Below are positions 8,193 through 15,962 of a stretch of DNA of 64,000 nucleotides, in pieces. The stretch covers positions 9,610,001 through 9,674,000 of the forward strand of contig NZ_CP107995.1 of NCBI RefSeq assembly GCF_036116635.1. Direction: 5' to 3'. The stretch is from Amycolatopsis sp. NBC_00345. GTDB taxonomy: Bacteria; Actinomycetota; Actinomycetes; Mycobacteriales; Pseudonocardiaceae. Position 1 is the first letter of the stretch. Every line of letters starts with the position of its first letter. A program made the position numbers and the translations under genes. Under the pieces are notes generated by a model, which did not search any database, was not told the DNA's origin, and saw only the letters and a program-made list of their open reading frames with translations.

Positions 8193-8714
8193 GTGTCGAT
8201 TCGTCGTTGTGTGACTGTGCTTTTCGCCGGCCCGGCGCTGCTGGCGGGTGCCGCCGGGCCGGCTTCCGCGTCCATCGCGCCGATGCCGCCGTCACCGGCG
8301 CGCTGTGCCGCCGTCGGCGCGGTGACGGAGCAGCTGCGTTCCGATGTGGACACCATCGTCAGCGGGATGGGCAGCGACCCGAACGCGACCGCCACCCCGG
8401 CCTCGAAGGCGTTCCAGAAGGCCACCGTCTCGCTTCCGGCCGCTCCCGGCGCCACCTGCCCGGCCGACGCGGCCGCCGCGGCCGGCGTCGTCGGCTCGAT
8501 CTTCGGCTACGTCGGCGCGGTCAACCGCTACTCGCCCACGCAGACGCCGACCGTCAGCCTCGTCGTCGACCCCAGCGTGAGCACCTTCGCCTCCGCCCTG
8601 CAGGCCGCCGCTCCGGCCACCTTCACCAGCGTCACCCGGTCCGTCACCCCGGAGATGCGCGGTGAGCTGCTGCAGGGCAAGTACGTGCTGACTGCCGCCA
8701 CACTGGGATTTTGA
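8193..8714 (+). CDS. Secreted protein of unknown function
   Basis: A 173-residue protein. GTG at 8193 follows GGGAAGGGA. A signal peptide (VSIRRCVTVLFAGPALLAGAAGPASAS) is followed by an Ala-rich, mostly helical domain with two cysteines (RCAAV and TCPAD), a likely disulfide. No family recognised. Its 3' end shows a small tandem duplication that includes the stop codon. Confidence 0.65.
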   Translation: MSIRRCVTVLFAGPALLAGAAGPASASIAPMPPSPARCAAVGAVTEQLRSDVDTIVSGMGSDPNATATPASKAFQKATVSLPAAPGATCPADAAAAAGVVGSIFGYVGAVNRYSPTQTPTVSLVVDPSVSTFASALQAAAPATFTSVTRSVTPEMRGELLQGKYVLTAATLGF

Positions 8715-8749
8715 ACGGCGGGATTTTGAACGGCGGGCTTCTGAACACC
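8705..8749 (+). repeat. 15-bp tandem repeat spanning a stop codon
   Basis: GGGATTTTGAACGGC occurs at 8705-8719 and 8720-8734, with a diverged third copy at 8735-8749. Each copy carries TGA in the gene's frame, so the duplication leaves the protein end unchanged. Confidence 0.8.
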
Positions 8750-8760
8750 GTCACCCCTTC

Positions 8761-8775
8761 CCTTATCCTGTAAGG
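8761..8775. promoter_or_regulatory. Inverted repeat upstream of TetR gene
   Basis: CCTTA-TCCTG-TAAGG, perfect 5-bp arms, lies 28 bases upstream of the TetR start at 8803. Likely autoregulatory operator. Confidence 0.45.
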
Positions 8776-8802
8776 AGTCGTTCGAGGGGTGAGGAGCCGT
8801 CC

Positions 8803-9594
8803 GTGGTCGTGTTCGCCGGGCAGGGGGACGGTCGCCGTTCGATGGAGCTGTTGTGGCGCACGGGTGTCGCGGCCAGGACGGCGCCTGGGCCGAAGCCGGG
8901 GCTGAGCGTCGCCCGCATCGTGTCCGCCGCCATCGAGGTCGCCGACGCCGACGGCATGGCGGCGCTGTCCATGCGCGCGGTCGGCGACCGGCTGGGGCGC
9001 ACCGCGATGGCGCTTTACACCTATGTGCCCGGCAAGAGCGAGCTGATCGACCTGATGTACGACCACGTGCTGGGCGAGCTGCGCGACGACCACGACCTGT
9101 CGTCCGGCTGGCGGCCCGCGATGGTCGAGCTGGCGCGTGAGCTGGGGGAGTTCCACCTGCGGCACCCGTGGCTGCTGCAGGTGTCGTACGCGCGGCCGGT
9201 GCTGGGGCCGGGGGAGTTCCGGATGCAGCAGGTCCTGCTGCGCGTGCTGCTGGCGACGGGGCTGCCGGCCGCCCGGGTGCGCCGGATCTTCGGCGCGCTG
9301 CTCCACGTCGTGCGCGGCTCGGTCCAGATCGCCGCCGAATCCCGCCAGGCCGCGCGCGAGACGGGCCGGTCGGAGGAGGACTGGTGGTACTCGCGCTCGG
9401 CGTTGCTGGGCGAGCTGGTCCCGGACTTCGCCGACCGGTACCCGCTGGTCGCGAGCCTGGGCGAGGGCCAGACCCCGCCGCCCGCCCCGTCGGACACCGG
9501 GTCCTACCTGGAACGCGAGGCGTGGCTCAGCCTGGACGCCGGCGTGGAACTCCTGCTGGACGGCATCGAAACGGCCATCGCGCGGCAGTCCTGA
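8803..9594 (+). CDS. TetR-family regulator (tetracycline-repressor-like C-terminal domain)
   Basis: A 263-residue regulator. HTH at about residues 34-80: IVSAAIEVADADGMAALSMRAVGDRLGRTAMALYTYVPGKSELIDLM. The long C-terminal domain (HPWLLQVSYARPVLGPGEF, then an FVxG-like turn in LLHVVRGSV) is the TetR_C type common in Pseudonocardiaceae. The GTG at 8803 is the most upstream plausible start; an internal ATG at residue 14 is possible. No obvious target gene is adjacent. Confidence 0.82.
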   Translation: MVVFAGQGDGRRSMELLWRTGVAARTAPGPKPGLSVARIVSAAIEVADADGMAALSMRAVGDRLGRTAMALYTYVPGKSELIDLMYDHVLGELRDDHDLSSGWRPAMVELARELGEFHLRHPWLLQVSYARPVLGPGEFRMQQVLLRVLLATGLPAARVRRIFGALLHVVRGSVQIAAESRQAARETGRSEEDWWYSRSALLGELVPDFADRYPLVASLGEGQTPPPAPSDTGSYLEREAWLSLDAGVELLLDGIETAIARQS

Positions 9595-9598
9595 CCTG

Positions 9599-9649
9599 CC
9601 CTGAAGGCCACCTTCAGGGACGTACATGCCCTCAAGGTGGCCTTCAGGG
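9599..9649. terminator. Paired palindromes (CCCTGAAGGCCACC family), convergent junction
   Basis: Two 21-base near-palindromes, CCCTGAAGGCCACCTTCAGGG (9599-9619) and CCCTCAAGGTGGCCTTCAGGG (9629-9649), are also inverted copies of each other with one mismatch and a 9-base loop. They lie between the convergent TetR and flavin-oxidase genes. A related element is at 22456. Likely a bidirectional terminator. Confidence 0.75.
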
Positions 9650-9671
9650 TCCGTCGCGGCGGCGGCACCGG

Positions 9672-10346
9672 TCAGACCAGGTTGGCCCGGTAGTCCTCCT
9701 CCGCGATCTCCCGGATGGAGCCGACCACGCCGCCGAGCGCGTCGGCCATCTTGGCGGCCTCCTGGGCGATCATCAGGTTGTAGAAGCCGCCGCCGAGGGT
9801 GAGGGCTTCGGTGAGGCCGCGGTCGTCGCCTTCCCAGAGGTGGGCGCGGATCAGGGCCTTGCCGCACTGGGTGAAGGCCTCCTCGACGCGCACGACGGTG
9901 GCCAGCAGCGCCGGTTTGCCGCCCGCGCTCAGCTGCCGCAGCAGGGCGGGGTCGTCGGAGACGGTGGCGCGGCCGTTGACCCGCAGGGTTTCCCGCATAC
10001 CCGGCACGAAGAACAGCAGTGCCACCGACGGGTTACGCAGGATGTTTTCGAACGAGTCCGCCAGCCGGTTGCCCGGCCGCTCCGGCAGGGCGAGCGTCCA
10101 CGGGTCCAGCACCTTCACCGAGCCCGGCGGGTCGCCCTTCGGGCTGATGTCCAAATTGGACTCCGAGTCGGTGGTCGCGAGGCAGAAGAACGTGCTGTGC
10201 GCGATGAACCGCACCAGGAACTCACCCAGCGCCGGCTCTTTCTTCTCCGCGATGAACCGCATCGGCTGGCCGATGATCTCGCGCAGCCGGGTGTGGTCGA
10301 TGGACGCGTAGTCGTCGGCGGCCGTGCGGGCGGGGATGTCAGACAT
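9672..10346 (-). CDS. Pyridoxamine-5'-phosphate-oxidase-like FMN-binding protein
   Basis: A 224-residue split-barrel flavin protein of the large PPOX-like family: AHSTFFCLATTDSESNLDISPKGDPPG forms the first strands, and NPSVALLFFVPGMRETLRVNGRA the FMN-binding barrel; late LIRAHLWEG also fits. ATG at 10346 overlaps the last eight bases of the upstream reductase gene, so translation is coupled. Probably a flavin-dependent oxidase or reductase of a small molecule, working with the reductase. Confidence 0.8.
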   Translation of the reverse strand: MSDIPARTAADDYASIDHTRLREIIGQPMRFIAEKKEPALGEFLVRFIAHSTFFCLATTDSESNLDISPKGDPPGSVKVLDPWTLALPERPGNRLADSFENILRNPSVALLFFVPGMRETLRVNGRATVSDDPALLRQLSAGGKPALLATVVRVEEAFTQCGKALIRAHLWEGDDRGLTEALTLGGGFYNLMIAQEAAKMADALGGVVGSIREIAEEDYRANLV

Positions 10347-11265
10347 CAAGCACCAGCTTCGGGGTCAGCGCGCGGGAAACGCACGGGAACATCACGTCGC
10401 CGCGCGCCTGCTCGTCTTCGGACAGGATGTCGTCGCGGTGGTCGGGGACGCCTTCGAGCACCTTCGTCCGGCAGGTCCCGCACACGCCTTCGCGGCACGA
10501 GCCCTCGACCGGCAGCCCGGCGTCCTCCAACGCGCGCAGGACGCTCCGGTCGGCGGGCACCGGCACCGTCCGCGCGGATCGCGCGCACACGACCTCGACT
10601 GCGGTGTCGGGCCGGGGCGGACGGGGCCGCGGCTTGAACCGCTCCAGGTGCAGCGAGCCGGCCGGCCAGTGCGCCGTCCCCTTTTCGACGGCTTCGAGCA
10701 GCGGCTCCGGACCGCACGCGTAGACCGCGCCGCGCGGTTCCTCCAGCAGCTCCGTCAACGGCAGCCGCCCGGTCCGGTCCGACGCGTGGAAACCGAAGGG
10801 GCCCAATGCTTCCAGCTCCGCGCGGAAGGCCATCGAGTCCGCCGTGTGCCCGCCGTACGCCAGCCGCCACGGCACGCCCCACTCGGCGGCCTGGCGCGCC
10901 ATCGGCAGGATCGGCGTGATCCCGATGCCGCCCGCGATGAACAGGTACTCCTCGGCGCGGCTGAACCCGAAGTTGTCGCGCGGGCCCCGGATCCGCACCG
11001 TCTGCCCGGGCCGCAGGAACGTGTGCACGTACTCCGAACCGCCGCGGCTGCGCGGGTCCCGCCGCACGCCGATGCGGTAGCTCGACCGGTCGTCCGGCGA
11101 GCCGCACAGCGAGTACTGCCTGCTGATGCCGGTCGGCAGCACGAGTTCGACGTGCGCGCCGGGCCGCCACTCGGGCAGCGCCCCGCCGTCCTCGCGCGCC
11201 AGCTCGACGGACACGACGCCGGCCGCTTCCCAGCGCAGCTGCCGGGCGGTCACGGGAAGCTCCAT
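10339..11265 (-). CDS. PDR/VanB-type oxidoreductase (FMN, NAD(P)H, plant-type 2Fe-2S)
   Basis: A 308-residue phthalate-dioxygenase-reductase-like protein. Flavin domain with RQYSLCGSPDD (about 49-59), nicotinamide domain with IAGGIGITPILPM (about 109-121) and YACGPEPLLEAVE, then a C-terminal 2Fe-2S domain with Cys ligands in SCREGVCGTCRTKVL and a fourth in FPCVSRAL. It passes electrons from NAD(P)H to a partner oxygenase or demethylase. The partner may be the coupled flavin protein downstream. Expression is probably controlled by the divergent TetR regulator through two operators at 11280-11328. Confidence 0.88.
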   Translation of the reverse strand: MELPVTARQLRWEAAGVVSVELAREDGGALPEWRPGAHVELVLPTGISRQYSLCGSPDDRSSYRIGVRRDPRSRGGSEYVHTFLRPGQTVRIRGPRDNFGFSRAEEYLFIAGGIGITPILPMARQAAEWGVPWRLAYGGHTADSMAFRAELEALGPFGFHASDRTGRLPLTELLEEPRGAVYACGPEPLLEAVEKGTAHWPAGSLHLERFKPRPRPPRPDTAVEVVCARSARTVPVPADRSVLRALEDAGLPVEGSCREGVCGTCRTKVLEGVPDHRDDILSEDEQARGDVMFPCVSRALTPKLVLDV

Positions 11266-11279
11266 GGCCGTCTCCCTTC

Positions 11280-11328
11280 TTGGTCACTGACCAACGTAGG
11301 CCTGGGTTCAATGTAGGTCACTGACCAA
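11280..11328. promoter_or_regulatory. Two TetR operators (GGTCACTGACC)
   Basis: TTGGTCA-C-TGACCAA at 11280-11294 is a perfect 15-bp palindrome. A second copy, TAGGTCACTGACCAA, is at 11314-11328. Their cores (11282-11292 and 11316-11326) are 34 bases apart. They fill the region between the reductase and the divergent TetR gene. Confidence 0.8.
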
Positions 11329-11367
11329 GTGGCTGGCAAGGTGGCGCCGACCACCTACGATCGGCCG

Positions 11368-11982
11368 GTGACCACTTCCGCCGCCCCGGACCGCCGTGCC
11401 GACATCGTGCGGGTGGCGCTCGACGTGCTCGAAGAGTCCGGGCTGGAGGCCACGAGCCTGCGCGCGGTCGCGGGCAAGCTCGGCGTGCGGATGAACACCG
11501 TGCTGTGGCACGTGAAGACGAAGGCGCGGCTGCGTGAGCTGATGGCCGACGCGATCCTGGACAGCATCGACCTGCGCGGCCTGCCCGAGGACTCCCGCGA
11601 ACGCGTGGTCGAGCTGGCTCACCGCTACCGCGCGGCGCTGCTGGCCCACCGCGACGGCGGGCGGGTGGTCGCGGGCACGTTCACCGCCGGGCCGGGCACC
11701 CTCGGCACGGCGGACGCGCTGATCGGCGCGCTGGCCGGCCTCGGCCTCGACGACCGCCAGGCCAACTGGACCTGCTGGACGATCGTCTACTTCGCGATCG
11801 GCCTGGTCGTGGAGGAGCAGGGCAGCGCGGAGACGCCGAAGCTGCACTTCGAATCGCCGTCGATGCTGGAGCCGTACCCGCACCTCCGGCGCGTGCTGCT
11901 GCGCGAGGCCAACGACCGGTTCGATGACCGGTTCACCTTCGGCCTCGACCTGATCCTCACGTCCGCTTCCGGGCCTCGATGA
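11368..11982 (+). CDS. TetR-family regulator of the flavin oxidoreductase pair
   Basis: About 204 residues from GTG at 11368. HTH: IVRVALDVLEESGLEATSLRAVAGKLGVRMNTVLWHVKTKARLRELM; the C-terminal domain resembles TetR_C. The start is chosen because TACGAT at 11355-11360 stands seven bases ahead, the usual leaderless layout; a GTG at 11329 directly behind the second operator is the alternative. The 3' end overlaps the convergent methyltransferase gene by 26 bases. Confidence 0.85.
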   Translation: MTTSAAPDRRADIVRVALDVLEESGLEATSLRAVAGKLGVRMNTVLWHVKTKARLRELMADAILDSIDLRGLPEDSRERVVELAHRYRAALLAHRDGGRVVAGTFTAGPGTLGTADALIGALAGLGLDDRQANWTCWTIVYFAIGLVVEEQGSAETPKLHFESPSMLEPYPHLRRVLLREANDRFDDRFTFGLDLILTSASGPR

Positions 11983-12715
11983 GGAATCGGGTGGTGGTGG
12001 CGGTGAACGGCCCGTCGCGCAACCGCTCGTGCAGCTCGCGCAGCCGGGGCCGGTAAGCCTCGACGGTGAAGCCCGGCACCATCCAGATCACCTTGCGCAG
12101 GAAGTAGATCACCGCGCCGACGTCGAAGAACTCGGTCCGCAGCTCCTCGGGCCGCAGGTCGACGACTTCGAGCCCGGTGCGTTCGGCGGCCGCTCGGGCG
12201 TCGTCGGGGTGACGCCCCCGGCGCACCTCTGGTGGCTGCGGGCCGAGGAAGTACTCGACCAGCTCGAACACGCTGCCCGGGCCGACCTGCTGGGACAGGT
12301 AGGCGCCGCCCGGACGCAGGACCCGCGCGATCTCGTCCCACCACACCGTCACGGGATGGCGGCTGACCACCAGCTCGAACGCGTTGGCGCGGAACGGCAG
12401 CGGCGGCTCGTCGGTGTCCGCGACGACCACCCCGCCCCGTGGCTCCAGCAGCGCGGCGGCCTTCGCCAGGTTCGGCGGCCACGACTCGGTCGCGACGGTC
12501 AGCGGCGGCAGCACCGGCACCCCGGCCAGCACCTCGCCGCCGCCGGTCTGAATGTCCAAAGCGGACTCGACGTGCGCGAGCCGGGCACCGATCAGCCGCT
12601 GGTAGCCCCACGACGGCCGTTGCTCGGTGGCCCGCCCGTCGAGCCAGGAGAAGTCCCAGCCCGCCACGGAAACGGCCGAGGCCTCGGCCACCAGCTCCTC
12701 GAACGCGCGTGTCAT
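11957..12715 (-). CDS. Class I SAM-dependent methyltransferase
   Basis: A 252-residue protein with a Rossmann methyltransferase core. ALDIQTGGGEVL (about 53-64) replaces the usual glycine-rich motif I; VVADTDE is motif II; RANAFELVVSRHPVTVWWDEIARVLRPGGAYLSQQVG gives motifs III and IV. The variant motif I, with QTGGGE, is typical of a family of actinobacterial methyltransferases of unknown target. ATG at 12715 lacks a ribosome site and may be leaderless. Substrate unknown. Confidence 0.78.
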   Translation of the reverse strand: MTRAFEELVAEASAVSVAGWDFSWLDGRATEQRPSWGYQRLIGARLAHVESALDIQTGGGEVLAGVPVLPPLTVATESWPPNLAKAAALLEPRGGVVVADTDEPPLPFRANAFELVVSRHPVTVWWDEIARVLRPGGAYLSQQVGPGSVFELVEYFLGPQPPEVRRGRHPDDARAAAERTGLEVVDLRPEELRTEFFDVGAVIYFLRKVIWMVPGFTVEAYRPRLRELHERLRDGPFTATTTRFLIEARKRT

Positions 12716-12753
12716 GACCCGATCGTCACAGCCGGGGCCGGACGGCGGCAAAT

Positions 12754-12804
12754 CCGTTAAGGCCTCCTTACCCGCGTTCTACGCGGGTAAGGAGGCCTTA
12801 ACGG
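12754..12804. repeat. Long palindrome (GTTAAGGCCTCCTTACCCGCG family)
   Basis: A perfect 24-bp inverted repeat with a 3-base loop; the outer arm starts CCGTTAAGGCCTCC. It lies after the SH3-like gene and before the methyltransferase gene, both on the minus strand, so it can end the 13-16.8 kb operon. A second copy is at 53865. Confidence 0.8.
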
Positions 12805-12809
12805 AGGTT

Positions 12810-13016
12810 TCAGCGACGCCGCACCGGTGGCGGCGGCACGGGTTTCGCGGCGACGACGGCGTCGAGCGGGACGACCACGAGGCCGCGTTTCGTCTCCACC
12901 GTGCAGGTGACGGCGTCGCGCTCGCGCAGCGGCCCGAGCGCGTCGGTGAAGCCGCCTTCGATGCGGTAGCGCACGACGACGCGCGTGCCGAGCGGCAGCT
13001 CCGTCAGCGGGGTCAC
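12810..13016 (-). CDS. Small SH3-like protein (Rv0428c N-terminal domain type)
   Basis: A 68-residue protein: LPLGTRVVVRYRIEGGFTDALGPL, RDAVTCTVETKRGLVVVPLDAVVAAKPVPPPP. This matches the SH3-like domain that precedes a GNAT acetyltransferase in Rv0428c-type actinobacterial proteins; here it stands alone with no acetyltransferase attached. Its GTG overlaps the TGA of the glutaredoxin-like gene (GTGA). Function unknown; the family resemblance is from memory. Confidence 0.65.
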   Translation of the reverse strand: MTPLTELPLGTRVVVRYRIEGGFTDALGPLRERDAVTCTVETKRGLVVVPLDAVVAAKPVPPPPVRRR

Positions 13017-13249
13017 CGGGACAGGTGCGCGGTCAGCTCGTCGTCGCTCGGCTCGACGAGGTGGGTGCCGTCGCCGAAGACGATGGTCGGGATGCGGCGC
13101 GGCCCGCCCTGCAGCTCACGGACCAGCGCTTCGGCCTTGGTGTCCGCCTCGACGTCGACGTAGTCGTACGCGACGCCTTCAGCGTCGAGCAGTGCGCGGC
13201 TGCGCTTGACGTCCGGGCACCAGCCGGCGCCGTAGACCACTGGCTTCAT
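13013..13249 (-). CDS. Monothiol glutaredoxin-like protein
   Basis: A 78-residue thioredoxin-fold protein: VVYGAGWCPDVKRSRALLD, then RRIPTIVFGDGTHLVEPS with the cis-proline IPT and a glutathione/mycothiol-type pocket. The active site is CPDV, so the second cysteine of CxxC is replaced by Val and only a monothiol mechanism is possible. It resembles mycoredoxin/NrdH-like proteins. ATG overlaps the stop of the phosphodiesterase gene (ATGA) and the gene ends in GTGA with the next. Confidence 0.82.
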   Translation of the reverse strand: MKPVVYGAGWCPDVKRSRALLDAEGVAYDYVDVEADTKAEALVRELQGGPRRIPTIVFGDGTHLVEPSDDELTAHLSR

Positions 13250-15375
13250 GACACGACCTCCGAGGGGACGGGAGTGGATTTCTCTTCGGTGGCACCGGGT
13301 TCCGGGTGCCCGAGGAACGTCAGCCAGTCACGGAACACGTGGTGCACGGCCTCGGCGCCCACCGGCTCGCCCGGCGCCGGGAACTCCCGCGGGTGCACGA
13401 TGAACCCACGCTGCTGCGGCCCGCCGAGCGCGCCGTGGGAGCCGACGTGCCGCTCGAACGGCGAGGACTGGTCGGACTCCGGGTCGTACCGGCTGTTGAT
13501 CATGACGTCCGCGCAGTGCGGGAAGGAGTCGACGCGCTTGACCAGTTCGTCGGCGTACGGGCCGTAGTCGGCCAGCGGGTCCTCGCCGATCACGACGCCG
13601 GTGGCGAGCCGCTTGAGCCCGTCGCGGCCCAGCACCACGGGCCCGAACTCCGAGCTGCGCACCAGCATGAAGCCGACGCTGTCGTGGTCGACCAGGGTGG
13701 GCAGCAGGTCCGGGTACTCGCGCTCGATGGTCTCCAGCTCGACCCGGCCTTCGTGCTCGGTGAACGACACCATCGCCAGGTGCCCGGACACGACAGCGAC
13801 CACTCCAGGCGCCACGCGCGTGACCGCGCCGGGGGAGCCGCTGGTGGTGCGCGGCCGGTTTTCGGCGCCTTCGGCCCTTTCGACGCGGCCGCGTAGCCGG
13901 CGTGCGATCAGGCCGCCGGTGAGGCTGGCTTCGGCCAGCGCCGCGTTCACCTGCCAGCTCTCCGCTTGCCGCCGCTTGCCCGGCTCGGCCACGGAATCGC
14001 CGCCGCACAGGCGCCCGACCAGTGCCTCCATCGTCTCGCCGAACCGGTCGACGAACGCCTGGCCCTGGGTCTGGCCGTGGTCCGACAGCCCGACGATGTG
14101 GTAGCGCCGCGGCGCGATCCGGCTCGCCCGCTGCAGCCGCGCGAACTGCTGGTCGATCGAGCGCAGCACCTCCAGGGTGTCGAAGCGCTCGATGCCGGAG
14201 TGGTGCGCGACCTCGTCGTAGCCCAGGAAGTCGGCGTACACCACGGGCCGCCCGGCCAGCATGTCGCCGATGATCGCGGACACGACGACGTCGCGCGCGA
14301 TCACCGTGGTGCCCGGCCGCGCGAGCGGGTAGAAGCCGCCGCGCGGGATCCGCGGCATCACGCCGGCGCGGCGCTGCTTGGCGGCCGCGGACAGCTCGCG
14401 GAAGACGTCGACCAGTGCCACGCCGAACGTCCGCAGCACGTTCACCGGGTTCGCGAAGTAGGCGCGGTAGCCGGCGCCGACCCGGTCACGCTTGTGGCTG
14501 CGCAAGGTGCGCGGCACCAGTACCGGGATCGAGCTCATGGTGAGGCTGACGTGCTCGGCGTCGCCGGAGAACAGGTTGCCGTGGCTCGCGCCGTCACCCG
14601 AGAGCAGGCCCCGGCCGTTGGTGTGGCGGCGTTCGATCTCCGCCGCGTCGGTCGGGTGCGCGCACGCCATCACGTGGTCGCGATCCTTTTCGTACCAACG
14701 GAAGCCGAGGATGTCGTGGTTCGACCCGTGCAGGATGCCGCACACGCTGGCGCCGGTCTGCGAGCTCCAGTCGGTGTGCCAGCGCGTGAGCGAATGCGTG
14801 CCCTGGCCCAGCCAGGCGGCGAACGTCGGCATGTCGCCGTCGCGCACGGCACGGCGCACGGTGTCGTAGCCCAGGCCGTCGATCTGCAGGAAGATCACGC
14901 CCGGCGGCTGCTCGGCGAGGTCGGCGTCCGGGCTGTGCCGGCGACGGCGGCGGGCCGCGCGGCGGAAGAAGATCTCGTCCTCGTCGACCGCGAGCAGGCT
15001 GGAGATCACCGCGCCGACGGCCGACATCGTGACCGTGACGATCACCGCCGCGCTGAAGCTGTGCAGCTCGACGCCGGGCACGGCCTGCAGGATCGCCAGC
15101 GTCGCCGCGCTCAACAGCAGGAAAGTGCCGACGCCGAGGGTGAAGTACGCGATCGGCCACGCGATCCGGACTACCAGCGGCCAGACCACGGACGTCAGCA
15201 GGCCGAGGATCAGCGCGCACACCGTGGGCTGCCACCAGGACTGCATCGAGAACCCGTCGAGCCACAGGTCGAGCAGGCGCAGCGCGCCGGTGACCGCGGC
15301 CCAGACCAGGATCACGCGGGCGACGACGCGGCCGCCTTGCAGCAGCCGTCCCTTGCCGGGTTCGGGGTTGGTCAC
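13246..15375 (-). CDS. Membrane-anchored phosphodiesterase/nucleotide pyrophosphatase-like protein
   Basis: A 709-residue protein. About 145 N-terminal residues form four hydrophobic helices of the phage-holin-like type (VILVWAAVTGALRLL, TVCALILGLLTSVVWPLVV, AIVTVTMSAVGAVISSLL region). Then comes an alkaline-phosphatase-superfamily domain: IFLQIDGLGYDTVRRAV (metal Asp and likely nucleophile Thr near 165-172), YADFLGYDEVAHHSG, and VGLSDHGQTQGQAF, giving the Asp/His metal ligands. It probably cleaves a phosphodiester or phosphonate outside the membrane, perhaps in lipid or wall-polymer turnover. GTG at 15375 overlaps the DedA stop (GTGA). Confidence 0.85.
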   Translation of the reverse strand: MTNPEPGKGRLLQGGRVVARVILVWAAVTGALRLLDLWLDGFSMQSWWQPTVCALILGLLTSVVWPLVVRIAWPIAYFTLGVGTFLLLSAATLAILQAVPGVELHSFSAAVIVTVTMSAVGAVISSLLAVDEDEIFFRRAARRRRRHSPDADLAEQPPGVIFLQIDGLGYDTVRRAVRDGDMPTFAAWLGQGTHSLTRWHTDWSSQTGASVCGILHGSNHDILGFRWYEKDRDHVMACAHPTDAAEIERRHTNGRGLLSGDGASHGNLFSGDAEHVSLTMSSIPVLVPRTLRSHKRDRVGAGYRAYFANPVNVLRTFGVALVDVFRELSAAAKQRRAGVMPRIPRGGFYPLARPGTTVIARDVVVSAIIGDMLAGRPVVYADFLGYDEVAHHSGIERFDTLEVLRSIDQQFARLQRASRIAPRRYHIVGLSDHGQTQGQAFVDRFGETMEALVGRLCGGDSVAEPGKRRQAESWQVNAALAEASLTGGLIARRLRGRVERAEGAENRPRTTSGSPGAVTRVAPGVVAVVSGHLAMVSFTEHEGRVELETIEREYPDLLPTLVDHDSVGFMLVRSSEFGPVVLGRDGLKRLATGVVIGEDPLADYGPYADELVKRVDSFPHCADVMINSRYDPESDQSSPFERHVGSHGALGGPQQRGFIVHPREFPAPGEPVGAEAVHHVFRDWLTFLGHPEPGATEEKSTPVPSEVVS

Positions 15376-15962
15376 CGGGGTCCTCCAGTCCGCTCCGGTT
15401 TCCGGCGCAGCTTGCTGATCAGCGTCATGGCGACGGTGACGAGCAGCACCAGCACGGTGGCCAGCAACGTGGCGATGAGCGGCGAGTCGAAGATGCCGCC
15501 GCTGATGATGCCGAGCAGTGAGTAGGCGACGGCCCACAGCACACAGGCCACCAGGCTCGCGGGCAGGAACTTCCGCCACGGGTAGCTCAGCGTGCCCGCG
15601 GCGAGCAGCACCGGGATGCGCCCGGCGGGCACCAGCCTGCCGATCACCACGAGCTGCCAGCCGCGGCGGGCGAACTGCTCGCGGCCCTTCGTGAGCCGGT
15701 CGGCCTGCTGACGGCGTTCGACCCAGCGCAGCAGCGCCTCGCTGCCGAACCGGGGGACGGCGAACGTCAGCACGTCGCCGAGGTACGCGCCGAGCACCGC
15801 GAGCACGATCACCAGCGGCAGCGAGAGGTGGTCGGTGGTGGTGGCGACCGCGGCGGCGGCGCCGACGACCGCGCCCGTCGGCACGATCGGGATCACCGAG
15901 CCCAGCAGGACCCCGCCGAACAGCGCCGGGTAGCCGATCGCCGACGGGTCGGACCAGTTCAC
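15372..15962 (-). CDS. DedA-family membrane protein
   Basis: A 196-residue protein with several membrane helices. The DedA core is visible as LGDVLTFAVPRFGSEALLRW, then EQFARRGWQLVVIGRLVPAGRIPVLLAAGTLSYPWRKF, including the conserved GR and Arg residues. DedA proteins (UndP/PopT type) are linked to polyprenyl-phosphate or phospholipid flipping. Pairing with a membrane phosphodiesterase supports an envelope-lipid role. GTG at 15962 overlaps the stop of the metallohydrolase gene (GTGA). Confidence 0.88.
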   Translation of the reverse strand: MNWSDPSAIGYPALFGGVLLGSVIPIVPTGAVVGAAAAVATTTDHLSLPLVIVLAVLGAYLGDVLTFAVPRFGSEALLRWVERRQQADRLTKGREQFARRGWQLVVIGRLVPAGRIPVLLAAGTLSYPWRKFLPASLVACVLWAVAYSLLGIISGGIFDSPLIATLLATVLVLLVTVAMTLISKLRRKPERTGGPR

